NCBI GenBank assembly: GCA_035610835.1
Contig: CM069459.1
Span: 23,761,636 to 23,825,635, forward strand
DNA: 64,000 nt
Direction of reading: 5' to 3'
DNA from: Ophiura sarsii
Taxonomy: Eukaryota; Echinodermata; Ophiuroidea; Amphilepidida; Ophiuridae
Under the pieces are notes generated by a model. It saw only the letters and a program-made list of their open reading frames with translations. It was not told where the DNA came from and ran no database searches. Below, piece after piece: positions 12,391 to 23,190 of this stretch (within the stretch, counting starts at the first letter, position 1; each line of letters opens with the position of its first letter). Made by a program: the position numbers and the translations under genes.

Positions 12391-12663
12391 AAGTTTCAGA
12401 AGGGGATGTATTAGACATCGTTGAGACTTTCACACTTGCCAATCTACATGATGTATACATACGTCTTGGTCTTAGAGAAAAAGATGTAGAAGATGCAAAA
12501 CTAAGAGACATTCATAGTCCTAAGAAACAGGCGCAGAATATCCTTAATCTCTGGCGTAATAGAAAAGGAGACGAGGCTACAAGGGGTGCGTTGATAGAAG
12601 CCATAGCGAAGTGTCCGGATTGCGGATCATCGTTGACTCAACTGGCAACAAAATGGAACATGA
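12391..12663 (+). CDS. NLR coding exon 2: Death domain
   Basis: This 91-codon exon encodes one Death-fold domain. The acceptor is TTCATACAG at 12382-12390 and the donor is GTGAGT at 12664. Recognisable Death-domain features are the early LxDVYIRLGL helix, a central NLWRNRKG motif with the conserved Trp, and DEATRGALIEAIAKC in the last helices. Family knowledge: Death domains recruit downstream adaptors through homotypic contacts, so this is the likely signalling module. The exon is symmetric (phase 1 at both ends), which lets a domain be inserted or exchanged without breaking frame. A CARD or DED is less likely given the W-x-x-(R/K)xGxxAT pattern. Confidence 0.85.
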
Positions 12664-12839
12664 GTGAGTAATTTCATAGCTTTTGGAATTTTTACAAATT
12701 CTCATAAAGCAATATACTTATCATAACAAAAAAAATATTTCCATAAAAATGCACTACATCAAAAATGTAAAACTTAAAAACAACAAAAGCGTATGGAGGA
12801 ATAGGCTGAAAAGCCAATAAGGCCTGTAAATAGTCTACA

Positions 12840-12950
12840 CTGAAAAGCTGGACTAGTCTGTGGCTGGACTAGCTTATTAGACAAGCTGACTTGACTAGCT
12901 TTAGGTTAGTCAAGCTGGCTGGACTAGCTTTAGGTTTGTCAAGGCACCGA
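12840..12950 (+). repeat. Short tandem repeat CTGGACTAGCTTTAGGTTAG
   Basis: Three to four diverged copies of a ~25-bp unit early in receptor intron 2. Confidence 0.7.
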
Positions 12951-13529
12951 GATAAAATATCAATGGCGGCATGCAGATAAGACGTACTTCATCGCCGGTC
13001 CGGTTTTGCTAGCCAATCCAGTCGTACTTTGCCGTAGTTATTTCATTGTGTGGCCGTATTGTGTACATCATAGTGTTTGCCAACATCAGTAGACTATTTT
13101 ATGCTACATTTTGTTTGGAATAACGACTCGGAGTAGGAAAAAAACTAACTGTAAAGAACGACGGTAGCGCGGGCATCTCGAACGCTAACATGGTCAATAC
13201 GAGAGCTATGATTGAACAGACAGCCGAGCAATCGCCCGTGGTGAAACCAAGTACTGCTACGCAACGTGAACAATTTGAGTCAGGCGGGATCTACTAAAGT
13301 GCTCAACAAAAGCAAGTCGTACACTTTGTTTAGGTCATTTAAAGTAACTTTGAATTATTTTTTTACCAAACAGGCTAGATAGACATTTGAATGAATCTTT
13401 TCGGCACATTTTGATACCAAACATAACACCTAACAACAAAGATAAACCATGATTAGCACCATTTATAGAAAATTAGTCACTTTTCAAAAGTCAAATTTTC
13501 AATACACTACGCGGAAGAAAACACCAGTT

Positions 13530-14130
13530 GTTAAGGCCCTGTCACACCATAGCGTATGGCCTGAACGTGGCCTGAACGTGAGCCGACGTATTCAAAAAAA
13601 TAGCTCGAAAATTGTCAGAGTCCAAGAACGTCCAAGAACGTCCAACTTCCTAACGAATTGCTTAGGAAAAGTCGACATCGGTGATTGAATGGACGTATCC
13701 ATAGCGTATCCATAGCGTATTGAACGTATACATAGCGTATCATTAACTTATAACAAACGTATGACAGCGTATCACAACCTATAACTTACGAGTAACGTAC
13801 CTCTAACGTATGTCAGCGTATGTCAACGTATGTCTAACGTATGTCTAACGTACCACGAACCTATCGGGAACTTATGCAGAACGTATTAAGCACACGTTGA
13901 GTACGTCGAGAAATTTTGAACATGCTCAATAATTTACGCGGGCTCGACGTGTTCCAAATTTTCACAGCGTATCACAGCGTGTTCTTAATGTAAACGACGT
14001 ATCCCCAACTTACCCTAACTTATATCAGCGTACACCAACGTACACCAACGTACACCAACGTATTTTTCGATATTTCGCATACGTTGGCATACGTTCGGGC
14101 GATACGCCATGGTGTGACAGGGTCTTTAGA
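13530..14130. mobile_element. TIR element with CGTA-rich interior (CCCTGTCACACCAT)
   Basis: Left end GGCCCTGTCACACCATAGCG and right end CCATGGTGTGACAGGGTC. The interior is packed with short repeats such as AACGTATGTC, ACACCAACGT and CATAGCGTAT. It lies in intron 2 of the receptor. No open frame of note. A TTAA-like flank is on the left but TTTA on the right, so the target duplication is unresolved. Confidence 0.75.
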
Positions 14131-15200
14131 CGCGTAATTTAAGGTGGAAAAAAAATCGAGAATTACGTCTAGTTAAACGCTGTGTCTAAAGTCAAATTTA
14201 GACACGTGTTTAGCTTAAACCCGTGTTTAACTACGTACGAGAATACGGGCCAATAGGTCTGAAAATGTGCACGAAATGTCAATTCACTCCCAAATGGCCT
14301 TTGAAATCACCCTGATCACCACTATCACAATGGTTCAATTGACAAATTGAAATCTAACAAAGTTACAAACCGCCCCCTATTTCAAATCAATCCCCCTTTC
14401 AACATTTGATTATTTCATTGCAAGAAAACAATGGAATTATGTTCTGTCTTCTAATACCAATACATAATTGCCATCGAATAATCTCATGAATAATCAAGGT
14501 TATTATAACGAATGCAATGTATAGTGATTGAATCAAACCAATGGACCCACGTCACATGAGGTTGAGCTCGCGTAAAGTACGCCTGCTCAACCTCACCCCA
14601 AAACGGTCCCCTGGATCTCTGTTGTGCGCACTACGTCATCTCGACCTCAAGGCTCTGATTGGTTGGTGTTCAAACGTGAGAACTGAAAAAACTCATGAGC
14701 TTTTCCACGCACCATCACGCGCCACTGCGTCGGTGGTTATGGCGCAGCGGGAGCACTGCGTTGGTGGATACGGCGCAGCGTGACGATCGTTAAAAAGGCT
14801 TCAGTTTAAATTTGACCAATCATGTGCTTTGATGTTGTTGGTTGGCAGTATTTTGTGAGTTCAAGCATGCGTGCGCAGACTGATCGAAGTGCGCCCACGT
14901 ATGTCGAACTGTGGCCAGGAGATTATGTGCCGTAGGTCCATTCTTCAAAATATTCATCACAGTTGTCAATAGATTCAATGAAGTAAAATTGATTCCTAGA
15001 TTGTCAGATATGGATGGGATGATCATCTATTTATTTATTTGAAGTAAGTGGACTTTGTACAACCTTTGTAACATGTCTGGTTACTTCAAACATCATGGAC
15101 CGTGTTCGTGTACTAAAAACACGGTTTTAGCTTAAAACCGTGTCATCTAAAATAGTGTCTAAATTATACGCGAATTTATCTTTAAAACGACATGTTTTAA
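14130..15200. repeat. Element with imperfect inverted ends (CGTGTTTAGCTTAAAC)
   Basis: AATTTAGACACGTGTTTAGC at about 14196 and the related inverse around 15100-15170 (AAACACGGTTTTAGCTTAAA; GTGTCTAAATTATACGCG) are diverged inverted repeats. A short piece (AAACTCTGCAAATCTCGTCG region, 15196-15260) recurs at 29440-29505. Within receptor intron 2. Confidence 0.5.
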
Positions 15201-15279
15201 CAAAACCCGATTTTAAACTCTGCAAATCTCGTCGCCTGAGTGGTCGTGCGTTTATTGTATACGGGTATTTTAAATGATT

Positions 15280-16180
15280 ATGGCCTAAATTGGTTGGCAA
15301 TTTATTTATAGATATCGACCGAATCCCTCATATGCACGTCAGCTTACACCAGGCACGGTTGAATAATCATCATTCGTAAGGCGTGTTTAGCTTACGTTAA
15401 AACCGCGTTTAAAAATATGTACGAGAAATGTGTACTCTCGAAAGGGTGCAGTTGTCGGTAGAATGCATTTTGAGGTATTGATGGAATTAGGGATGGAAAA
15501 ACAAGGAAAATAAAGCAAATGTTACAATAATATGTGATGCGATCAGTGAAAACCCGCCACATAGCGGGATTTTTCATAATGGAGATACTTATATCATAAG
15601 AAAGCTGACATTTTGCTGATTACAGAACTGCTTCCATCATTTTTCTACGATCAAAACAAAAAAAGTTATGAGTGAATGATGATTGTAATGTCATAAAAAG
15701 CTACAAAACTAGAAATCATGAAAACAGGCCAAAAAGATACATAGTTCAATAGAACAAAGGTTAATTAGAAAAGTGACTTAAGTAAGTTTTTGAAGGTGAA
15801 ATGTCATGAAAGATTATAACACAAAGTATTGGAAATTAGTTTTCTAAAGAAAAAAATTTAAAAAAATTTAAAAAAATTGTTTTAATTTTAATTTTACCCA
15901 TAATCCCTAGTTCACATTTTGCGACATCCGACGGGTTTTCACCGATCGGATCACATATTTCTTCATAAAATCAGAAAGCTGTGTCCAATCTTGACTCCAA
16001 AGATGTCATTTTGAAGCATTTTAAGCTTCTTTTGGCTGGTAATAAAATCTCACTTTTTTCACTGGGAGACAACTACACACTTTTGCCAGGACGGGACGGC
16101 CCCATTAACGAATTCGCTCAGTTTGAGGTGTCAAATCACTGGTTGTAAATCCCTCGTTCAATTTGTATTATATCGCCATG
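15280..16180 (+). repeat. Dispersed repeat Y, copy 1
   Basis: Matches 33885-34297 over GATATCGACCGAAT, GAAAGGGTGCAGTTGTCGGT, ATCAGAAAGCTGTGTCCAAT and ACTGGGAGACAACT. In both places it runs directly into repeat X, suggesting that X and Y belong to one larger element. Confidence 0.7.
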
Positions 16181-16860
16181 TGTTTTGAACTCGCCACCCT
16201 TTCCGTTGTATTTCCAGATTTTTACATTTGACACGATCTGAGATTTGAATTAGCATATCGCAATCACTACTTTCTACCTAATAGTAACATGTTATGATTA
16301 AGAATGTTAAATTTTGAATCAAGCGCATTTTAATGTTAAAACATTTTTATACCTATCCCAATCATAATGTTACTGTGCATATTAGTTCCTCATATAATTA
16401 ACCTACCCATCAGAACATAATGGTTATCAATAACGTTGTTGAAATATACTATATCGGGAAGTGAATGAGCCCGAACGTTTAAGTTTCGTATTTTTTAGAG
16501 TTTACAAATCAAATACTAATTGTTGGTATGAACCCTATCCTGATTTAAACTGCATTTCTGGAATTCCCCTTTTTGAGAGCATTTTGATATCATCGGTCGA
16601 ATATTTTGTTGTAGTTATAGCCATATACATGTACATGTATATATAAAACCGATGAATTAGGGAAAGTTCATTGTGTAGCGAATAGGGAGAAGGGCAAGGA
16701 CAGTGCAATCCATTCATGATTAACGTAATAGTTGACACGTTTGTTGAAACAGTGACTTGTAGAATATAAAATGATCTTTAAAATGAAATACACATTATGT
16801 TTGTACCATACAGGGATGAGGAGTTATGGTTTCCAGGTTTGCAAGATATACACATCTCCA
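16180..16860 (+). repeat. Dispersed repeat X, copy in intron 2
   Basis: Starts CCATGTGTTTTGAACTCGCC and shares long blocks with 62975-64000 (ATACTATATCGGGAAGT; AACCGATGAATTAGGG; GTGTAGCGAATAGGG). Short open frames here are not coding. Confidence 0.75.
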
Positions 16861-17543
16861 GATATAAATTAAAATGTGTGTTTGACTTGATGCTAATTAA
16901 ATATGTAAATAATACGCAAATGAGGTTAATTTACTGAATTTTTCTAATAATTTATTTGCGTTAAGGCTTCTATATCGTTTATCACTAAACTTGACTTCAT
17001 TGAAAGAAAGTTGGTGTTTTTATAGTCATTTAAGTGAATTTGATATAAAAGGGCATTTATGGTAAGTTGCAATGTAGTACCGAATTTTGATTTTGATTTT
17101 CCTAACAAAAAGCATTTGGTCAGGATCTGTTTGTGTTGTGTGTATGTTATTCATTACAAATGAAAAGTTGCACGTCAAAATGGATTTAATGGACCTTTTT
17201 GTTTCCTGTTTTCAACTCTTTTCCATAAAATGGAACAATTTAAAAGAGAACCAACACATGATCTTGTGAGAACTGAGAATTACTAACTTGTAATATTCCA
17301 TTTATATAATACTGACAAATTATTATAATGACTGCTTTTAGATCACCCGCTAATCAGTAGATTTCTACATAGCGCTCCTCCCAAGTAACTACTCGTTTCA
17401 CTTGTTATGCTCAGGGGGCTGTCATTTTTTTTCGGGAAAGGGCGGCCCAAATTATGTATAGACGTTGGCAATTAAATGCAAACCATTTTTTTCTTCTTCT
17501 ATATTCAACATACTATATGCACTCATTTTCATTTACATTGCAG

Positions 17544-17600
17544 ATGTGGACGTGAACGTAATCTATGAACGATTAGAGGATCGTAGCAAGAAAGAATCAG
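17544..17600 (+). CDS. NLR coding exon 3: 19-codon linker
   Basis: Small 57-nt exon with a good acceptor (ATTTACATTGCAG) and a strong donor (CAG|GTAAGT). In the frame forced by exon 2 it reads NVDVNVIYERLEDRSKKES, a polar, helix-prone linker. It is phase 1 at both ends and a multiple of three, so it could be skipped without a frameshift. No domain is recognised. It would bridge the Death domain and the NACHT region. It rests on splice sites and phase rather than homology, and other small exons in the long flanking introns could have been missed. Confidence 0.6.
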
Positions 17601-19832
17601 GTAAGTTATGGTGATTACATTATCATTCTTATAATTCATGGACATTTGAAACAGAGTACTACATGTAGTACATGATTTTATGAGTTAACTTATAATGAAA
17701 ATATATGTGTCCCTGAATTTGTGTACACCGATTATCAGAGGTTATGTGGGATTTTTTTCGATGTGGAGGGATGTGTGGGGGGGGGGGGGGGTTTTCAGGG
17801 GTGACTCTTGGCCCATTTTGACATTACCCGAAAATTGTGTAGTTATCATTTTTCCTGCATAGTTTGAGATAAATAGAAATATAGATATTAACATGAAGAA
17901 CATTTTGGAACGCAGAAGTATTGTGTAAAAGAAATAAAAAGGACTACCGTTAATTGTTTTGAAGTGTATTATCTTATGATTTCGCGTATCATTAAACACA
18001 AACACGATTACAAGAAACGAGCAAAAGACAGAGATGGAATAATGTGGATTTATTCACCCAATTCAGGAAAATAACATGACAATAGGAATGCCCAGATTGG
18101 TGAGGTGCGCTATTTACATCGAAATACGAAAGACCTAGAACGCACCTCCCCTGCCCCCTTAGAAGACCTCTGTCCCAAACTGCAATATCAAGCTGCTATC
18201 TTTTGTACCATTACATGTCCTAACAACATATTTAGATCATCATAGATGATAAACGTCCACCGACTGTAAATCGCGAAATCTGTTTTTACAGAGCACCATT
18301 CCCCTCGTGAATATAACGGGAAGGAGGCAAGCCAAGCATTTCGGCTACTGGCTGGCTACTAAAGTATTTGATTTGTCAATCGACTGCCAATCGCGAAATG
18401 TGTATTGTCAGCGCTCCATCGCCTTGTATTATAAGGCGAGGCTGTATATGACAAGCATATAGCATGCGGGCTATTTATGAAATAAATCATAATCAACGTA
18501 TATATCTGCAAGGTGTGAAAATAATTTCCCCCGTTGGCATGAAGGAAATGTACAAGAATTTATTTTAAAGCAGTTTATAATACTGACACCCAACGGAATC
18601 CTAGCAAGGGTTACGCCCACCAACACCAACCTCTGATGCGTGGCCAAGGCGAACAAGATAAAGCAAATATGAACAGCAACGACGGCTGGGTAAGATAACG
18701 CGATATGAAACCAGAAGAAATATTCCAGGCCTCATAATAATTAAGCTGATGTAAACTTAGCCTAGTGAAAGAATGAATGATCAGCACTGCAATTTCAGGG
18801 AAATCAAAATCATACCTCCCGCACGCCAAACAAATTCCTTGCAGTATGGATGATCTAGACATGCATCCTACAAATGGCCTGTGAAAACTGCCCCCTTGCT
18901 ATAGAGAGACGGGTCGAATGATAGACCAAATGAGTGTCACCCTTGGCACATTATAAAAACATGCGGACATGGCCCAACAATCATGCAAACCCCTCAAAAC
19001 GCCCACTGATGAAGTACACAGGGTATCTATGGATACCCAAATTCATCCAGCGATGATTGAAAAATTTATCGCAATAATAATCTAAGGCTATGCAACATTG
19101 TAGTGCATAATGTTAGCTTCCTAAACATGTATTATATGAAACAAATAATGATGATAACCGACGTTCCTGATCATTAAAGACAAACGGTTCACAAATATTC
19201 AAAGTCAATGCAAAGTTAAATCCCATAGACACCACACGGAGCTGGCGTAAACACATTCCCAACATCCTAGCGCTCAACTCTAGTTTATCCAGGATAAACA
19301 TGATAGAGACTGAAATAAATTATATGATAGGAGAGGAGACGAGGTAGACATCATATTAGATGGTTGTCCGAATATGAGCAAATTTGACGCAAAATATATA
19401 CCATGGATACCTATTGTTAATCATAGCTCGGATAAGAAATTGACGCAAAAAAGACCACGGATACCTATTGGTATTCAAATGCCGGATAATAACCTGATGG
19501 GCTGTACGCCGAATGGCTGTCCCGATGATCCCTACATTCCGAGTCAGATTTCTGGAATAATAATTTTCCACCAAGTTGGAGTACCAGAAAAAGCCCAGTC
19601 CAGTCCTGGTAGCCCGCTGGTGTGCGAATGAAATTTCCAGCATTGAACAAAAAGAAAAGAAAAACAATTTGAGTGCCATGATGAATGAACGTTCCAATGC
19701 AAACAAAAAATTGCCAGTGCTGAAAGATAAATGATAAACCATGGAACATCCATGACCAATAAGCATATGAATACACAGTATTAACCTTTTATTGGGAGAA
19801 GCAAAATTAGTATGCGAAGCATGATATAAACC
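17601..19832. other. Start of receptor intron 3, no exon seen
   Basis: Contains a G-run at 17777-17790, the direct repeat at 18240-18460 and overlapping short frames on both strands at 19360-19910. The latter run through low-complexity sequence and a diverged duplication (GGATACCTATTG repeated near 19407 and 19459) and are not supported as genes. Confidence 0.4.
18240..18460 (+). repeat. Two-copy direct repeat (~127 bp)
   Basis: CGACTGTAAATCGCGAAATC (about 18259) and CGACTGCCAATCGCGAAATG (about 18380), each followed by related CAG...GC(A/T)CCAT...CCTYGT segments. Intronic. Confidence 0.6.
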
Positions 19833-20009
19833 CAGTGGCGTATCTGGGATTTTTTCCAGGGGGGGGGGGGGGGGGGGGGGGGCAAAAGGATATTTTTTCC
19901 TGGTGAACACCAGTTCGACCCGACAGAAATTTTCGTAAAAGGTTGCCCCAAAAAATTTCCCAGTCAGTCACCTCGTGAATTTCACGTAAGTGTGGTGTGG
20001 GGTGTGGGT

Positions 20010-20043
<34 letters not shown>

Positions 20044-20213
20044 TGGTCAAAAAATTTCGCACGGTCACAAAACACGGTCACAAAAAATCGCCCTTCCCCC
20101 CATTTTTCCTGGTGGGTAGGTTTGAATTTCCTGCTGAGCACCTTCAGGGGGGGGGGGCACTGTGCCCCCCCCCCCATGCCCCCCCCCCCCAGCCCCCGGC
20201 TGTTACGCCACTG
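19833..20213. mobile_element. hAT-like MITE with TIR CAGTGGCGTA
   Basis: Begins CAGTGGCGTATCTGG and ends GTTACGCCACTG, flanked by 8-bp direct repeats TATAAACC (19825-19832) and CATAAACC (20214-20221), a 7/8 match. Eight-base duplications and CAG...CTG ends fit hAT-type non-autonomous elements. The interior has long G runs (19861-19882 and 20010-20042) and C runs (20164-20191), and no transposase. Confidence 0.75.
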
Positions 20214-20334
20214 CATAAACCAGATCAGAAGCTATGCAGAAATTGAACTAACAAGAAAGTATCTGAACAAAGTTAAAGACCAGGTATGAGCGAAAAAGAC
20301 TTGCGCGACCTAAAACGTAAAATTAATAAGGGAT

Positions 20335-20905
20335 AACAAGTTATCAAAATGAGTGCTGTAGATTAAAATTAGAAAGAATGAATGAATGTAAAAATAAAGC
20401 AAAACACCCCATCTATATATAAAAGAAACAATGCACGTGAGAACGATACAATGAGGACGAAACCCCAATAACTCAAACAATTGACTGCATAAGCCTTGAA
20501 CAACATAACATATACACGGGACTTAATGCAAAAAATGCCTGAGCGCCAGCGACCCATCTGCTAAATCTCCGAAAGAACAACGAAATAAGATTTGAACATA
20601 AAGGCACTACGCCTAAAAATACAGACTAAACGACCTAAAACAAAATTTAATATGGGGTATTTATCGCAATGAGTGCTGAAACATAAATCAAAAGGAAGAA
20701 TGAATAAATGAAAGACTGAGTGCATACATAATTAGCGAAACATCCCAGCATAGAACTTGCTTTGCACATCTACAGAAACAATATACATACGAACATGACA
20801 ATGAACACAAAACCCCTGTTAACTCAAACAATTGACTGTATGAGCATTTAATAAACATAATTCATGTGCACGGACTGAAGCTGTAGAAACTGATGCAAAA
20901 TGAAG
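20335..20905 (+). repeat. Diverged ~320-350-bp tandem duplication
   Basis: ATGAGTGCTG occurs at 20349 and 20669, and AACTCAAACAATTGACTG at 20470 and 20821. The two segments align throughout with indels. Non-coding. Confidence 0.65.
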
Positions 20906-21180
20906 GGATCTGCTGAATCGCTGTGACGGGCCTATCATTCAAAGTGTGGCTGTCCCAGTCCAACATAATGGATTTTGAACAAATCCATGTGAAAGCAGAA
21001 CAACCCTACAAGGCTTGCCCTTGACATTATTCAACCCGTCTAGCATCATAGGAATCGCAAAACAATCTGTTGAAACTAACAACCGACAATCCTAATAATT
21101 AAGTGTGGTGCGATTGTCTATTGTGAATAACCGAGAATGCAATTGTGCACATTAAAGCAATAATGACACGGGAAATATAA

Positions 21181-21240
21181 AGCGTCCGGTTACCCCGGCG
21201 GTCTCCCCTCCAAGTGCAACCGGGCCCGACGCTAAGCAGC
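21181..21240 (-). pseudogene. 5S rRNA-like fragment (5S-derived SINE head or pseudogene)
   Basis: Read on the minus strand, GTCGGGCCCGGTTGCACTTG followed by GAGGGGAGACCGCCGGGGTA matches the second half of eukaryotic 5S rRNA, which has GTCGGGCCTGGTTAGTACTT and then GGATGGGAGACCGCCTGGG. It covers the internal C-box region. The 5' half is not recognisable, so it is not a functional 5S gene. A 5S-derived SINE or a processed fragment would explain it. Confidence 0.5.
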
Positions 21241-22494
21241 GGAGAGATGGTGTATCCAATATGTTAAGGACGCAGACAAGCACATTTATAATCGATTTGA
21301 ATGTCAATCGGCTAAAATGCGGCCAATATTAATCAACAACTGTGTGGTGATTTCTGAAATAATAATTAATGCAGATTAACAATACTTATGTACAAATGTA
21401 AAACATGATCTTATCATAATTAAAACAAATTATGACAAAGCACCATAGCATTCTGTCATTTCCCAAAGCGAAATGCACGATATGAAGCTGGAATGGAATT
21501 AATAAAACGTGTCGCCTATAAAAGCCGCTACACAATAAAAAGTAAGATCACTCCGCTATAAACAACCGAATGCATACCCTTAATGTATAAATGCGTGAAT
21601 TTAAGTAGTACAATAGTTTATAAGACTAATATACACGTTTACGCCATTCATTGAAGTAATTATGGTGCCAAACTACTGCTAAAGTGTGAACAACCGCAAT
21701 ACTAAACATGAACGAAATAAATCACTGGGATTGTTATATCGCTGAAATGAGAAGAAAAAAACCAAACAAAAAACCAAAAACTTACATTAACAACGAGTGC
21801 AGACGAAGGTAAGATTGATGGCCTAATACTGATAAATAAACCCCCAGATATACGCTGAATATTGACAATAACATGCTATCCGGGTTGACTCTGCTACTCC
21901 TATAAACTCATAGATATCAATCTAAATGTACCGTATGAAGAAAGAGATAAATAACTGAACCGAGCGATCACAGCATTCCTCGATAAACCATGTAGATTTT
22001 TCGATGTACAGTTTAAGGTGACCTGTGGAACCAAATTGATTGTTAACTTAAACTAATCAAGTCATCCCATGACACATGCTTAAAAGCAATCCCAACCAGG
22101 TAACTTGTAACCGTTAAATTAGCCTAACCCTCCTTGGACGAGTAAGGCAAAAATAAGACATGACAGTATATTTATTGGAATATTGCTCCTCAAACCTGAC
22201 CTTGACGTGAATTCATTGAACATGATGAGAAATACGCAAGTTGAACGAACAAAAGTGAATTATGTAATGGTTAATATCAAGGAATTAGAATCATGCAATT
22301 AAAAAATATACACAATGAAAAAGTTGTCTCATTATGAGCAGAAAAATTATGCGACGAGAAAGTCGAAATTAATTGGCGTAAAAATCAGGAATCTGAATCA
22401 TGCAATAATAATAATAAATAAATGAAAAGGTTGCTACATTTAAAGAGCAATCAATATTTTAATGGCGTAATGCCTGCGCCCCTAATAATTTGCT

Positions 22495-23190
22495 GCAGTA
22501 GCTGGTAGAGGTTGGTGTTGCCTAGCCCTGACCTGCGTCGTAAACCCTGCGTCGTTGAGGCATTGTTATTGTGAATCAATTTGACAGATTACTTCACTGA
22601 GAAAAATAAAAAGTGAAAGATAGAGCCATAGATTAGATGATAAAGAAGCATAAACACATGAAGCCAGCAATAAAACAGTGATGGACCAGTCATTTGTTGC
22701 GAAACCTCAAGGGTGCTGGGAGAGGTTGGTGTTGCCTACCCTACTCTCCCCTGCTATGCTGGCCTAGGCTGGCCTAGGCTGGTCTATAACAACCAGTCTC
22801 TGTTGATAAACCCTTTGTCGTGGAGGCAATGTTTTTAAATCCCTGCGTCGTGGAGGCATTGTTATTGTGAATAAATTTGACAGATTACTTCACTGAGAAA
22901 AATAAAAAGTGAAAGATAGAGCCGTAGATTAGATGATCAAGAAGCATAAACACATGAAGCCAGTAATAAAACAGTGATGGACCAGTCATTTGTTGCGGTA
23001 CACCAAGGGTGCTGGGAGAGGTTGGTGTTGCCTACCCCTACTCTACCCTGCTAGGCTGGCCTAAGCTGGCCTATTACAACCTGTCTCTGTTGATAAACCC
23101 TCTGTCGTGGAGGCAATGTTTTTAGATTAAAAGATAAAAAGAAGCATATACATATGAAGCCCGCAGTAAAATCAGTGACGGACCATAGTC
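22495..23190 (+). repeat. ~296-bp tandem repeat, 2-3 copies
   Basis: GTTATTGTGAAT...TTTGACAGATTACTTCACTG starts at 22565 and 22861 (period 296). A shorter third copy lacks the first part. It contains GGCTGGCCTA direct repeats. Inside receptor intron 3. Confidence 0.85.

Noticed and set aside
19356..20289. Several overlapping frames on both strands, up to 184 codons
   Set aside because: They run through poly-G/poly-C tracts and a hAT-like MITE. The proline- and glycine-rich translations reflect homopolymers.
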